From positions 1-57,824 of the forward strand of contig CAMZEK010000010.1 of the NCBI GenBank assembly GCA_947305795.1: a stretch of 57,824 nucleotides of DNA, read 5' to 3'. The notes below the pieces were generated by a model. The model was not told the origin of the DNA. It made no database searches and saw only the letters and a list, made by a program, of their open reading frames with translations. Positions 23,632 to 32,836 of the stretch are shown piece by piece. The number at the start of each line of letters is the position of its first letter. Position 1 is the stretch's first letter. This DNA is from an uncultured Bacteroidales bacterium. Lineage in GTDB: Bacteria > Bacteroidota > Bacteroidia > Bacteroidales > F082. Made by a program: the position numbers and the translations under genes.

Positions 23632-24762
23632 ATGAACAACCCTTTCATCACCAATGGTTATTCTGAACCCCAGTATTTTTGTGACCGCCTGCGTGAAACA
23701 GAAATGCTCACCCGTCTGCTGACCAACGAAAACAACGTAGCACTAATCTCGCCGCGCAGATTGGGCAAAACCGACCTGCTTCACCACTGCTTCACGCAGC
23801 CAGAAATACAAGAACATTATTACACCTTTATTATTGACATTTATGCCACCACTTCAATGCGCGACTTCATCAACGTGTTCGGTAAGTCAGTACTCGACGA
23901 ATTGAAATCGAGAGGAAAGAGAGCCTGGAATCTGTTTTTGCAAACCCTGAGTTCATTACGTTCCGAAATCACCTACGATGGCGCGGGCTTGCCCACATGG
24001 GGCATGAGCATCGGCGCGATTTCCAATCCTTCTGTCTCTTTGGACGAGATTTTCTCTTACCTCAACCATGCGGACAAGCCATGCCTCGTGGCCTTTGATG
24101 AATTCCAACAAATCACGCGATATCCCGATGCGTCCAACGTGGAGGCTGCCTTGCGCACTTACATCCAACGCTGCAACAACGCACATTTCGTGTTCTCAGG
24201 GTCGCAACGGCATCTAATGGGTGCCATTTTCACCTCTCCTTCACGCCCGTTCTATCAATCGGTGAACATCATCAACTTGCCACCCATCTCTTTGGAGAAA
24301 TACACCGATTTTGTCGTGGAAAAATTCGAGAAAGCAGGGAAACATATTGACACAGAAGTGGTTGAGATTGTCTACCAACGCTTTCAAGGCATCACATCCT
24401 ACATGCAACGTATCATGAACCTGTTATTTACCTATACTCCCATTGGGGCGACTTGCAAAATGCAAATGGTGGACTCTTGCATCAATGAACTGATTGACTT
24501 TTCATCAGACACCTACGAATCACTACTTTACCAAATGCCTGAAAAACAGCGTGAAGTATTTTTGGCCATTGCCAAAGAAGACAATGTCAAGAGCATTTCG
24601 AGCAGCACTTTTGTCAAGAAGCACAGCCTTGTTTCGGCCAGTTCGGTGCTTTCAGCGATCAAAGGCCTCTTAGAAAAGGATTTCATCACGCAAGACAAGA
24701 ACACTTATTCTGTTTATGACAAATTTTTTGCCCTTTGGCTAAAACGCAAAAACATCATCTGA
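23632..24762 (+). CDS. AAA family ATPase (archaeal-type ATPase_2 group)
   Basis: A 376-residue STAND-like P-loop ATPase common in Bacteroidota. Walker A is ALISPRRLGKTDLLHH (residues about 37-52), a degenerate GxxxxGKT in the form SPRRLGKT. Walker B is KPCLVAFDEFQQI, sensor 1 is VFSGSQRHLM, and a C-terminal winged-helix region (about 305-370) ends in YDKFFALWL. The biochemical role of this group is not established. It has its own promoter, and the ABC exporter gene starts only 1 bp after its stop, so the pair is co-transcribed; a functional link is inferred from that alone. Confidence 0.85.
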   Translation: MNNPFITNGYSEPQYFCDRLRETEMLTRLLTNENNVALISPRRLGKTDLLHHCFTQPEIQEHYYTFIIDIYATTSMRDFINVFGKSVLDELKSRGKRAWNLFLQTLSSLRSEITYDGAGLPTWGMSIGAISNPSVSLDEIFSYLNHADKPCLVAFDEFQQITRYPDASNVEAALRTYIQRCNNAHFVFSGSQRHLMGAIFTSPSRPFYQSVNIINLPPISLEKYTDFVVEKFEKAGKHIDTEVVEIVYQRFQGITSYMQRIMNLLFTYTPIGATCKMQMVDSCINELIDFSSDTYESLLYQMPEKQREVFLAIAKEDNVKSISSSTFVKKHSLVSASSVLSAIKGLLEKDFITQDKNTYSVYDKFFALWLKRKNII

Positions 24763-24763
24763 T

Positions 24764-26551
24764 ATGAACCTCTTCCAACTCTTCAAAAACGTCAGCCCAT
24801 TCGTCAAGCCTTACAAATGGCTGGTTTTCATTACTTTAATACTAACTTTAATCGGCTCACTGATGGCACAGGTCAATGCCATCGTCCTCGACTGGACCGT
24901 TGATGAGGTGAACGACCTTGTTACGGCAGGCGAACAATGGGGCCAACGCGCGGCACACATCGTCATCCTGATTTCGTCCGTGCTGCTCGGCAAGGAAATC
25001 CTCTCGGCGGGCATCACCTTCGCGCAGAACTACTATGGCGAACGGATGCGCATCTTCGTCAGCCGCGACCTCGCCCAAAGCGTCATCGAAAAGGTGCTGA
25101 CCTTCAAAATGGCTTTCTTCAACTCCAGCGACAACGCCACCGGCAAACTGCAAGCCCGTATCGACCAAGGTGTCAGCTCGTTATCGCGCACGGTGCAGAA
25201 CTTCTTCATCGACCTGTTGCCGCTGTTCACAAGCGCACTTTTGGCCCTGATTCTCATGTTCGCCGCCAATGTCTATGTCGGTTTGGTGGCCTTGGGCATC
25301 GTGCCCATTTACTTTTGGATTACTGTCCGCCAAGCCCGCCGACTGAAAGGCTGGCGGCGCGAGATGCGTAATCACTTGGAAACCAAGAGTCAAGGCATCA
25401 AAAACATCATTGACTCCATCAATGTCATCAAGAGCTTCAACCGCGAGCAAATCGAAGGGCAAAAGCAATTGGATATTCAGAACCAAGTTACTGAAAACCA
25501 AATGAAAACCCGCAAAGTGGCGTTTTATTACAACGGCGTAAAGAGCTTTGTGAAGCAGGTCGGCACGGTGTTGGTCATCATCCTGACGGCATACCTTGTA
25601 TTAATAGGCTACCCAGGCATGACCATCGGCAAAATCATGTACCACGTCATGCTGTTCAGCAACGTCATCGCGCCCATCACACAACTGCAGCGCATCTTTG
25701 ACGACGTGAACGACGCGCTGATTTACGCCGAAGGTTTCTTCAGCATCCTCGACTCCGAAAAGGACATCGAGCCGTCGGGCAACTACCGCCCTGAAAAGAT
25801 TCACGGTAAGTTTGAACTCAAACATGTGGATTTTACCTATCCTAATGGCAATCAAGCCCTTTTCGATGTGAACATGACCATCGAGCCAAATAAAATCACG
25901 GCCTTGGTGGGTCTTTCGGGCGCGGGCAAGAGCACCATCGTCAATCTGTTGGACAAGTTCTACGAGCCGCAAGTCGGCACCATCACCTTGGACGGCGTCG
26001 ATTTGCGTGAATACGACACCCAATACCTGCGCGACAATATCGGTTTGGTCTTGCAGAAAAACCACATTTTTGACGGCACGATTGAGGAAAACATCCTTTA
26101 TGGCAACCCAAACGCTACGCATGAGGAAGTCGTTGAAGCCGCCAAGAAGTCATACATCTACGACCAAATCATGGAACTACCCAAGCAGTTCGAAAACAAG
26201 GCCTCCGACCTTTCGGGCGGTCAGCAGCAGCGCATCGCCATCGCGCGCATGTTCCTCAAAAACCCGCCCATCATCTTCTTGGACGAGCCTACTGCCAGCC
26301 TCGATGCCATCGCCACTGAACAAATCAAGAACAGCCTCGACGCCATTAAGAAAGACCGCACCGTCATCATCATCTCGCACAGCATTTCGCAAATCATTGA
26401 CAGCGAGATGGTTTACGCACTCAAGACGGGTCATGTCGAGGAATCTGGCAACCCCGACGAGATTTACAAGAAAGGTGGCATTTACAAAGACATCATCGAT
26501 GCCTCGGCGCGTAGTTTGAACATCGAGAAGATTGCGCGAACCATCAACTAA
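24764..26551 (+). CDS. ABC exporter, fused permease and ATPase
   Basis: A 595-residue half-transporter of type IV (MsbA/exporter) fold. About six membrane helices occupy residues 20-310. The ATPase domain has Walker A GLSGAGKSTIVNLL, Q-loop LVLQKNHIFDG, signature LSGGQQQRIAIARMF, Walker B PIIFLDEPTAS, and the H-loop His in ISHSISQI. It works as a dimer in the inner membrane; the substrate cannot be read from sequence. It is co-transcribed with the upstream AAA ATPase. Its last codon overlaps the convergent barrel gene by 4 bp. Confidence 0.92.
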   Translation: MNLFQLFKNVSPFVKPYKWLVFITLILTLIGSLMAQVNAIVLDWTVDEVNDLVTAGEQWGQRAAHIVILISSVLLGKEILSAGITFAQNYYGERMRIFVSRDLAQSVIEKVLTFKMAFFNSSDNATGKLQARIDQGVSSLSRTVQNFFIDLLPLFTSALLALILMFAANVYVGLVALGIVPIYFWITVRQARRLKGWRREMRNHLETKSQGIKNIIDSINVIKSFNREQIEGQKQLDIQNQVTENQMKTRKVAFYYNGVKSFVKQVGTVLVIILTAYLVLIGYPGMTIGKIMYHVMLFSNVIAPITQLQRIFDDVNDALIYAEGFFSILDSEKDIEPSGNYRPEKIHGKFELKHVDFTYPNGNQALFDVNMTIEPNKITALVGLSGAGKSTIVNLLDKFYEPQVGTITLDGVDLREYDTQYLRDNIGLVLQKNHIFDGTIEENILYGNPNATHEEVVEAAKKSYIYDQIMELPKQFENKASDLSGGQQQRIAIARMFLKNPPIIFLDEPTASLDAIATEQIKNSLDAIKKDRTVIIISHSISQIIDSEMVYALKTGHVEESGNPDEIYKKGGIYKDIIDASARSLNIEKIARTIN

Positions 26552-27120
26552 AACGCCACGCCGACCCTAAAGCCTGCCGTAAACGCAAAGGGGGTGTGGT
26601 CGTTCCAACCGATGAACCCATGATGATAATTGCTGTTGTTGCTGTTACCTGCGGCAAATCCCATTCCGCCGTAAAGATCGAACACGAACCATCTTTTCAC
26701 CCAATCGTAACCCAACACGCCCATGAGTGCCGTACGATCGACTTTTAGTCTGCCCAAAGTAGGATGCGTATAACGGTAAGTAGAATAGCACAGTTCTGGC
26801 TTCACATAAAAACCACACAATTGGTTGTTGGCATTGTGCCGGTTGGGGAAGATGAACTTATAGGCCGCGCGCCATGTCGCTCCACGCGGGTCGCTGTCCT
26901 TCAACTTGTCGAAACCCAAACCGATGACGCCGAAGGTCAACTCAATGCTTTGATAATCACGCACCAAACGCTCGTAAGTTATTTTAGATGTGCCACTCGC
27001 CAAAGAGAGCAAAGCAACTTTGATTTCGTTTTTCCGCATCTTAGGTTGTTCCGACTGCGAAAACGCGAACAATGGGGCAAACAATAAGCCTAAAATAATA
27101 TATTTCAACAGATTGCGCAT
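26548..27120 (-). CDS. Predicted small outer-membrane barrel protein
   Basis: A 190-residue exported protein with a signal peptide of 22 residues (ending AFS). The rest has barrel-like alternation with aromatic belts (WRAAYKFIFPNR, CGFYVKPELCYSTYRY, WFVFDLYGGMGFAAG), ending FTAGFRVGVAF. It resembles the DUF3575-like small porins. Its ATG overlaps the carboxylase stop (TAATG), so translation is coupled to the acyl-CoA carboxylase gene, an odd pairing with no obvious reason. Confidence 0.75.
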   Translation of the reverse strand: MRNLLKYIILGLLFAPLFAFSQSEQPKMRKNEIKVALLSLASGTSKITYERLVRDYQSIELTFGVIGLGFDKLKDSDPRGATWRAAYKFIFPNRHNANNQLCGFYVKPELCYSTYRYTHPTLGRLKVDRTALMGVLGYDWVKRWFVFDLYGGMGFAAGNSNNSNYHHGFIGWNDHTPFAFTAGFRVGVAF

Positions 27121-28727
27121 TACATTCTAAACACCCCAAACTGCTGCGGTGGGAAGGGCTGGTTCAATGAAGCAGCAATACCCAAAGCGAGGATTTTGCG
27201 CGTGTCGATGGGGTCGATGATGCCGTCGTCCCAAAGGCGGGCGGTACTGTAAAACGCCGAGCCTTCGTAGTCGTATTTGGCCAAGATTTCCTTTTTCAGT
27301 TGCGCGATTTCGTCGGTCGGAACCTCAAGGCCTTTGTATTTGTATTGATCTTCCTTGACAGTAGCAAGTACACTGGCTGCCTGCTCACCCCCCATGACAG
27401 AGATTTTCGCGTTGGGCCACATGAACAGCAGTCTCGGGCTGTAAGCCCTACCAGCCATGCCATAGTTGCCCGCGCCAAACGAGCCGCCGAAGATGACCGT
27501 GAACTTGGGCACATTGGCGTTAGAAACCGCATGAACCATCTTAGCGCCGTCCTTGGCGATGCCGCCCTGCTCGTATTGTTTGCCCACCATGAAGCCCGTG
27601 ATGTTCTGCAAAAACACCAACGGTATGTTGCGCTGACAGCAAAGCTCGATGAAATGGGTGGCTTTCAGTGCTGATTCTGAGAACAATACACCGTAGTTAG
27701 CAATAATACCGACAGGAAAGCCCATCAAATGGGCGAAACCACAGACAATGGTGGTGGCATACCTCGATTTGAACTCCTGGAAACGGCTACCATCGACAAT
27801 GCGGGCGATGACTTCCCTCGGGTCAACGAGTTTGTGGAAGTCGATGGGCGCAAGACCATAGAGGTCATGCGGGTCATATAAGGGTGCCTCAACGGGAAGC
27901 ATGTCCAACTTCTGGCGGCGCGATTTCTCCAAAGTCTTGAAGATGTTGCGACAAATCTGGAGAGCATGTTGGTCGTTCTCAGCCAAATGATCGGCCACAC
28001 CAGAAATGCTTGTGTGCATCTCGCCGCCACCTAGTTCCTCCGCCGTGACGATTTCACCTGTGGCAGCCTTCACCAACGGTGGTCCGCCGAGGTAAATGGT
28101 GCCTTGGTTGCGGACAATGATGGTCTCGTCGCTCATGGCCGGCACGTAGGCACCGCCAGCGGTACACATGCCCATCACGATGGCGATTTGCGGGATGCCC
28201 ATCGCCGACATGCGCGCCTGATTGTAGAAAAAACGCCCGAAATGGTCGCGATCGGGAAAGACCGTGTCCTGCTCGGGAAGGAAAGCGCCACCGCTGTCAA
28301 CCATATAAACGCATGGTAGGTGGTTTTCCATGGCAATCTCCTGAGCACGAAGGTGTTTCTTTACCGTGTACTGCATGTAGGTGCCGCCTTTCACGGTGGC
28401 ATCGTTGGCCACAATGACCGCCTCGCGCCCCTGAATGACACCGATACCCGTGATGATGCCCGCCGAGGGGAAGTCATTATTATAGGTGCCGTAGGCCGCC
28501 ATCGGCGACAGCTCCAAGAACGGCGTGTTCGGGTCGATGAGAAGGTCGATGCGTTCGCGAGCGAGAAGCTTGTTGCGTTTCTTGTGCTTGGCCACAGCAC
28601 TCTCGCCCCCGCCCTGCATGGAAGCTGACATCGCCTCGCGGTATTGCGCCATCAATGCGAGAAAGTTCTTCTCGTTTTGCTTGAACTCCTCAGAGTTGGT
28701 CTTTATGTTCGATTTTAGAGTTTGCAT
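27120..28727 (-). CDS. Acyl-CoA carboxylase beta (carboxyltransferase) subunit, methylcrotonyl-CoA carboxylase type
   Basis: A 535-residue carboxyltransferase. Features are [29 protein letters not shown], the N-domain motif [35 protein letters not shown], and the C-domain [29 protein letters not shown]. These are hallmarks of MCC-beta and geranyl-CoA carboxylase-like enzymes rather than propionyl-CoA ones. It would carboxylate a branched unsaturated acyl-CoA in leucine breakdown. No biotin carboxylase/carrier (alpha) gene is next to it. I chose the ATG at 28727 because an earlier in-frame ATG (28754) lies inside the -7 promoter box. The downstream barrel gene overlaps its stop. Confidence 0.88.
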   Translation of the reverse strand: MQTLKSNIKTNSEEFKQNEKNFLALMAQYREAMSASMQGGGESAVAKHKKRNKLLARERIDLLIDPNTPFLELSPMAAYGTYNNDFPSAGIITGIGVIQGREAVIVANDATVKGGTYMQYTVKKHLRAQEIAMENHLPCVYMVDSGGAFLPEQDTVFPDRDHFGRFFYNQARMSAMGIPQIAIVMGMCTAGGAYVPAMSDETIIVRNQGTIYLGGPPLVKAATGEIVTAEELGGGEMHTSISGVADHLAENDQHALQICRNIFKTLEKSRRQKLDMLPVEAPLYDPHDLYGLAPIDFHKLVDPREVIARIVDGSRFQEFKSRYATTIVCGFAHLMGFPVGIIANYGVLFSESALKATHFIELCCQRNIPLVFLQNITGFMVGKQYEQGGIAKDGAKMVHAVSNANVPKFTVIFGGSFGAGNYGMAGRAYSPRLLFMWPNAKISVMGGEQAASVLATVKEDQYKYKGLEVPTDEIAQLKKEILAKYDYEGSAFYSTARLWDDGIIDPIDTRKILALGIAASLNQPFPPQQFGVFRM

Positions 28728-28751
28728 AACAATTTGTTGGGATTGAAAGCA

Positions 28752-28759
28752 CAAAATTA
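28752..28759 (-). promoter_or_regulatory. Promoter -7 box for the acyl-CoA carboxylase operon
   Basis: TAATTTTG on the minus strand. It rules out the ATG at 28754 and favours the start at 28727 with a leader of about 20 nt. Divergent from the ftsX promoter. Confidence 0.6.
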
Positions 28760-28791
28760 GGGAATTTTTCGATTGGTGGGCAAGAAATGTT

Positions 28792-28799
28792 TATCTTTG
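28792..28799 (+). promoter_or_regulatory. Promoter -7 box for the ftsX operon
   Basis: TATCTTTG, about 15 nt of leader before the ATG at 28818. Confidence 0.65.
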
Positions 28800-28817
28800 C
28801 CGTTTCAAACAACGAAA

Positions 28818-29696
28818 ATGTCAGAAAAGCGTTCAAGCAAACGCCGCGTAGCCGGCTCCTATTTCATGTCGCTGATGAGTATCACATTGGTACTCTTTCT
28901 GTTAGGCGTGTTTGCTCTGCTCATAATGCACGCACAGAAGCTTTCCAACCACCTCAAGGAAAACATCGGTTTCGAAATTGTGATGAACAGCAACGTGAAG
29001 GAAGCCAACATCTTGCGCCTGCAAGAGAAACTTGATGCCATGCCCGCAGTTAAGTCGACAGAATTCATCACCAAGGAGGAAGCCATCCGCCGTCTGAGCG
29101 AAGACCTTGGCGAGGACTTCCTGCAATGGCTCGGCAACGAGGAAAACCCACTGCTGCCCTCCATCGATGTGCGCTTCAACGCAGCTTGGGCCAACCCCGA
29201 CAGCATTAGTGTCATTGAAAAGCAACTGCTTAAAAACAAGGACATCAAGGAGATTTACTATCAAAAATCCCTCGTTGACCTCATCAACCAAAACGTCAAC
29301 CGCATCAGCTTGATCTTGGCGGGAGTGAGCCTCATTCTGCTCATCATAGCCATCACATTGATACGCAACACGATACGCCTCAGCATCTACGCTAAGCGTT
29401 TCCTTGTGCGCAGTATGCAACTGGTGGGTGCAACGCCAGCATTCATCCGTCGTCCATTCATCCGCAAAGGCGTTTGGCAAGGCTTTTTCGGGGCTTTGCT
29501 CGCCGACTTGCTACTGGCCGCATTGCTCTACGGCTTGACAAAGCAAATGCCAGAACTGTCTCTTATACAAGATTATAAAATAGTGGTTGGCATCTTTTTC
29601 GGCATTGTGATCTTGGGCATTTTGCTCGGTGGCCTCTCCACTCGATTCGCTTTGCGGAAGCACCTCCACTCCGACATTGACAGGCTTTACGCGTAA
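28818..29696 (+). CDS. ftsX: Cell division protein FtsX (FtsE-FtsX permease)
   Basis: A 292-residue FtsX with four membrane helices: one near residues 15-38 (SYFMSLMSITLVLFLLGVFALL) and three in the C-terminal half. The large extracytoplasmic loop is between helices 1 and 2. FtsX with the ATPase FtsE drives peptidoglycan hydrolases at the division site. ftsE is not adjacent, which is usual in this phylum. The ATG at 28818 follows the promoter box. It is the first gene of the ftsX-DUF3098-uppP-truB operon. Confidence 0.92.
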   Translation: MSEKRSSKRRVAGSYFMSLMSITLVLFLLGVFALLIMHAQKLSNHLKENIGFEIVMNSNVKEANILRLQEKLDAMPAVKSTEFITKEEAIRRLSEDLGEDFLQWLGNEENPLLPSIDVRFNAAWANPDSISVIEKQLLKNKDIKEIYYQKSLVDLINQNVNRISLILAGVSLILLIIAITLIRNTIRLSIYAKRFLVRSMQLVGATPAFIRRPFIRKGVWQGFFGALLADLLLAALLYGLTKQMPELSLIQDYKIVVGIFFGIVILGILLGGLSTRFALRKHLHSDIDRLYA

Positions 29697-29714
29697 AACA
29701 ATAAACATTAAAAT

Positions 29715-29984
29715 ATGGTTAAAGAAACAAAAAAACAAGAAACCATCGAAACGGCTAACGAACAAAAAGTTATGCCCTTCGAGAAACAGAATTACATCAT
29801 TATTCTTGTCGGCCTCGCCCTCATCGCCTTGGGATTCGTCCTGATGATAGGCGGCGGCTCCACCGACCCCGATGTGTTCAACGAAAAAATGTTTAATTTC
29901 CAGCGAATTACCCTTGCCCCGATTTTAGTTTTGGCGGGCTTTGTGGTCGAAATTATAGCTATCTTTTGGAGGAAAAAGCAATGA
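29715..29984 (+). CDS. DUF3098 family two-helix membrane protein
   Basis: An 89-residue protein with two membrane helices (about residues 26-46 and 66-84). The signature [20 protein letters not shown] and a [19 protein letters not shown] loop are typical of DUF3098, a family found next to ftsX and uppP in Bacteroidota. Function is unknown; context suggests the cell envelope. Its stop overlaps the uppP start (ATGA), so the two are translationally coupled. Confidence 0.88.
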   Translation: MVKETKKQETIETANEQKVMPFEKQNYIIILVGLALIALGFVLMIGGGSTDPDVFNEKMFNFQRITLAPILVLAGFVVEIIAIFWRKKQ

Positions 29985-30802
29985 GTTGGATACAAGCTTT
30001 ACTATTAGGTATTATTCAGGGACTAACAGAATACCTGCCCGTCAGTAGTAGTGGTCATTTGGCCATCGGTCAGGCTCTTTTTGGTCTAGAAGACGGCGAA
30101 TCGAACCTCACTTTCACGGTTTTGCTCCATGTGGCCACCGTACTCAGCACTTTGGTCATCCTTTGGAAGGAAATCATATGGATTTTCAAGGACTTGTTTA
30201 CTAAACAATCGTGGAGCAGTTACCAAAACCTAAACGGCGGCACGAAATACGCCATCAACATCCTTATCTCGATGATTCCTGTAATGATTGTCGGTTTCTT
30301 CCTCAAGGACAAGGTGGAAGAAGTCTTTGGTTCGGGACTGCTCATCGTGGGCATCATGCTCTTGGTGACGGCCTCATTGCTGGCTTTCTCATATTTCGCC
30401 AAACCGAGACAAAAGGAAAACATCAGCGGACTTCATGCTTTCATTATAGGTATCGCACAAGCTTGCGCTGTCATGCCAGGCTTGTCGCGTTCGGGAAGCA
30501 CCATTGCGACGGGTTTGCTGTTGGGCAACAAAAAGGAAAAGCTTGCCCAGTTCTCCTTCCTGATGGTCATTCCGCCCATTTTGGGTGAGGCTTTGCTTGA
30601 CATCAAGGACATTTTCAAGGTCGGATTTTCCGAGGCCATGAGCGGCATTTCGCCCTTGGCGGCCATCGTCGGCTTCTTGTCAGCCTTCATTTTCGGCTGC
30701 ATCGCCTGCAAATGGATGATCAACATCGTGAAGAAGGGCAAACTGATTTGGTTTGCTGTGTATTGCGCTATTGTCGGCATCATCGCCATAATCTTCGCCT
30801 GA
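29981..30802 (+). CDS. uppP: Undecaprenyl-diphosphatase (BacA type)
   Basis: A 273-residue polytopic membrane enzyme. The first motif [18 protein letters not shown] and the second [22 protein letters not shown] hold the catalytic residues. It recycles undecaprenyl diphosphate to the monophosphate carrier for peptidoglycan and other envelope polymers and can give bacitracin tolerance. The start is set by the ATGA overlap with the DUF3098 stop and a GGAGGA ribosome site 8 bp upstream; a TTG at 29966 is in frame but lies before that site. Confidence 0.95.
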   Translation: MSWIQALLLGIIQGLTEYLPVSSSGHLAIGQALFGLEDGESNLTFTVLLHVATVLSTLVILWKEIIWIFKDLFTKQSWSSYQNLNGGTKYAINILISMIPVMIVGFFLKDKVEEVFGSGLLIVGIMLLVTASLLAFSYFAKPRQKENISGLHAFIIGIAQACAVMPGLSRSGSTIATGLLLGNKKEKLAQFSFLMVIPPILGEALLDIKDIFKVGFSEAMSGISPLAAIVGFLSAFIFGCIACKWMINIVKKGKLIWFAVYCAIVGIIAIIFA

Positions 30803-31545
30803 TGTTCCATTTCGAAGACGGCGAGGTCATCCTCATCGACAAACCCTTGGACTGGACCTCGTTCGACACCGTCAATTTCATCCGTTCCTTAGTCAACCGT
30901 TGTTACGGCATTCGCAAGCTGAAAGTCGGACACGCCGGTACCCTTGACCCCTTGGCCACAGGGCTGCTTATCCTCTGTACCGGCAAGATGACCAAGCAAA
31001 TTGACACTTTTCAGGGGCAAATCAAAACCTACACGGGTACGATTTTGCTCGGTCAGACCACCCCGACCTTCGACTTGGAAAGCGAGCCAAACGCTTTTTT
31101 CCCCACCGACGACATCACGCCAAGACAAATTGAGGCCACGCGGCAGCAGTTCATTGGCGACCTGAAACAATATCCGCCCAAGTACTCCGCCATCAAAATC
31201 AAGGGGAAACGAGCTTTTGACTATGCCCGCTCCGACGAAGAAATTGAACTGAAAGCCCGAGATGTCCGCATTGACGATTTCAAACTCAACCTCGACCGCT
31301 TCCCCGAACTTGATTTTGAGGTAACATGCAGCAAAGGCACTTACATCCGTAGCCTGGCCAACGACTTCGGCAAGGCCTTGGGCAATGGCGCTTGCCTGAA
31401 ATCGTTGCGTCGCACCCGCATTGGAGACTTCAAAGTAGAAGACGCTTGGCCGCTTGAAAAGTTGAAGCAGTATATTATTGATACCGGAGACGAGTTCAAG
31501 GAGTGGAAGAAGGCTGAATTGGAAAAAGAGCAGAAACAAAGCTGA
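30802..31545 (+). CDS. truB: tRNA pseudouridine-55 synthase
   Basis: A 247-residue TruB, of family length. It begins FEDGEVILIDKPLDWTSFD. The catalytic Asp49 lies in KVGHAGTLDPLATGLL; GKMTKQIDTFQGQIKTYTG, the KYSAIKIKGKRAFDYAR segment, and CSKGTYIRSLANDFG follow. It makes pseudouridine at U55 in the T arm of most tRNAs. The ATG shares one base with the uppP stop (TGATG), so the start is fixed by coupling. Confidence 0.95.
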   Translation: MFHFEDGEVILIDKPLDWTSFDTVNFIRSLVNRCYGIRKLKVGHAGTLDPLATGLLILCTGKMTKQIDTFQGQIKTYTGTILLGQTTPTFDLESEPNAFFPTDDITPRQIEATRQQFIGDLKQYPPKYSAIKIKGKRAFDYARSDEEIELKARDVRIDDFKLNLDRFPELDFEVTCSKGTYIRSLANDFGKALGNGACLKSLRRTRIGDFKVEDAWPLEKLKQYIIDTGDEFKEWKKAELEKEQKQS

Positions 31546-31593
31546 GAATCAGTTTTTTAAGAAAAAAAGCTTGACAAAATTTCGGTTTTGTTG

Positions 31594-31601
31594 TATCTTT
31601 G
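31594..31601 (+). promoter_or_regulatory. Promoter for queA
   Basis: TATCTTTG -7 box with TTGACA at 31571-31576, 17 bp upstream. The leader to the ATG at 31644 is about 38 nt. Confidence 0.65.
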
Positions 31602-31643
31602 TAGTTTCTTTCAACAGAAAACACAAAAAAACAACATCGTACG

Positions 31644-32693
31644 ATGAAACTTTCCCAATTCAAATTCAACCTGCCGAGTGATTTGATTGCTTTGCACCCT
31701 ATCCAGAACCGCGACGAAGCCCGCATGATGGTCGTCGACCGCAAAACTGGAAAAATCGAGCACCGCATCTTCAAGGATCTCGTTGATTATGTGAACGATG
31801 GCGATGTATTTGTCATCAACAACACCAAGGTCTTTCCCGCCAAGCTTTACGGTGAAAAAGAAAAAACCGGTGCCAAAATCGAGGTGCTTTTACTCCGTGA
31901 ACTGGATCCTGAAAGCCGCCTGTGGGACGTGCTTGTCGATCCAGCACGCAAAATCCGCATTGGCAACAAGCTTTATTTCGGTGACGGTGACGAGCTGGTT
32001 TCGGAGGTCATCGACAACACCACATCACGTGGACGCACGTTGCGTTTCCTTTATGACGGCACCTATGACGAATTCAAGAACACGTTGGCTTCATTAGGCC
32101 ACACGCCCATTCCAAAGGAACTTAACCGTGACGAAGAACCTGAAGACAAGGAAAACTTCCAAACTATCTATGCCAAAGTGGAAGGCGCCGTTTCAGCCCC
32201 AACAGCAGGAATGCACTTCAGCAAAATCTTGATGAAACGCATCGAGCTTCTCGGCGGTTCCTTCGCCGAATTGACGTTACATCCCGGCATGGGCAACTTC
32301 CGCGACATTGAGGTCGAAGACCTCACCAAACACAAGCCCGACTCCGAAGAAATGTACATCGGCGAAGAATGCTGCACCTTGGTCAACGAGGCCAACGAAC
32401 GCCACAACAAGGTGTTTGCCGTGGGCACCACCTCGTTGAAAGCCCTTGAAACCGCGATGACTATCGGTGGAAAAATCAAGCCCTACAAGGGCTGGACCAA
32501 CAAGTTCATCTTCCCACCCTACACTTTTTCAGTGGCCAACTGCATGATTACCAATTTCCACCTGCCCAAATCGCCGATGATGATGGAAGTGGCTGCCTTT
32601 GCCGGATTCGACTTGTTGAAAAAAGCCTATAACGAGGCCGTCGCGGAGAAATACCGCTTCTTCACATACGGCGACGCGATGCTTATTATTTAG
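31644..32693 (+). CDS. queA: S-adenosylmethionine:tRNA ribosyltransferase-isomerase
   Basis: A 349-residue QueA, of standard length. Motifs are the start [51 protein letters not shown] ([13 protein letters not shown]), [12 protein letters not shown], and the C-terminal [19 protein letters not shown]...[12 protein letters not shown]. It transfers the ribosyl part of SAM to 7-aminomethyl-7-deazaguanine in tRNA, giving epoxyqueuosine. It has its own promoter. Its TAG stop lies within a TTAGC-family hairpin repeat (32691-32767), so that repeat inserted at, or right after, the end of the gene. Confidence 0.95.
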   Translation: MKLSQFKFNLPSDLIALHPIQNRDEARMMVVDRKTGKIEHRIFKDLVDYVNDGDVFVINNTKVFPAKLYGEKEKTGAKIEVLLLRELDPESRLWDVLVDPARKIRIGNKLYFGDGDELVSEVIDNTTSRGRTLRFLYDGTYDEFKNTLASLGHTPIPKELNRDEEPEDKENFQTIYAKVEGAVSAPTAGMHFSKILMKRIELLGGSFAELTLHPGMGNFRDIEVEDLTKHKPDSEEMYIGEECCTLVNEANERHNKVFAVGTTSLKALETAMTIGGKIKPYKGWTNKFIFPPYTFSVANCMITNFHLPKSPMMMEVAAFAGFDLLKKAYNEAVAEKYRFFTYGDAMLII

Positions 32694-32767
32694 CTGTTAG
32701 CAATTAGCCATTAGCCGTTAGCTTAGTTGCTGCCAAGCTAATAGCTAACGGCTAAAAGCTAAAAGTC
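32691..32767. repeat. TTAGC-family hairpin repeat, copy 2
   Basis: Iterated TTAGCnATTAGCC words on the left and GCTAATAGCTAACGGCTAA on the right; same orientation as copies at 1992 and 53739. The first three bases are the queA stop codon. Possibly it also works as the queA terminator. Confidence 0.8.
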
Positions 32768-32787
32768 AAACAAGCAAAAAAACTTAA

Positions 32788-32820
32788 AATCTTAAATCTT
32801 TGAATCTTAAATCTTTGAAT
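32788..32820 (+). repeat. 15-bp tandem repeat in the glyS leader
   Basis: AATCTTAAATCTTTG occurs twice in direct succession, 16 bp before the glyS ATG. A related block lies before gatE (6775-6816). Confidence 0.65.
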
Positions 32821-32836
32821 TTTAAATACTTAAATA

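Noticed and set aside
23632-26551. AAA ATPase plus ABC transporter as a defence or toxin-export system
   Set aside because: Both are common household-type families; no nuclease, toxin or immunity gene accompanies them.
32691-32767. TTAGC repeats as a possible CRISPR array
   Set aside because: The words are adjacent and palindromic without unique spacers of constant length; there are no cas genes in the window.
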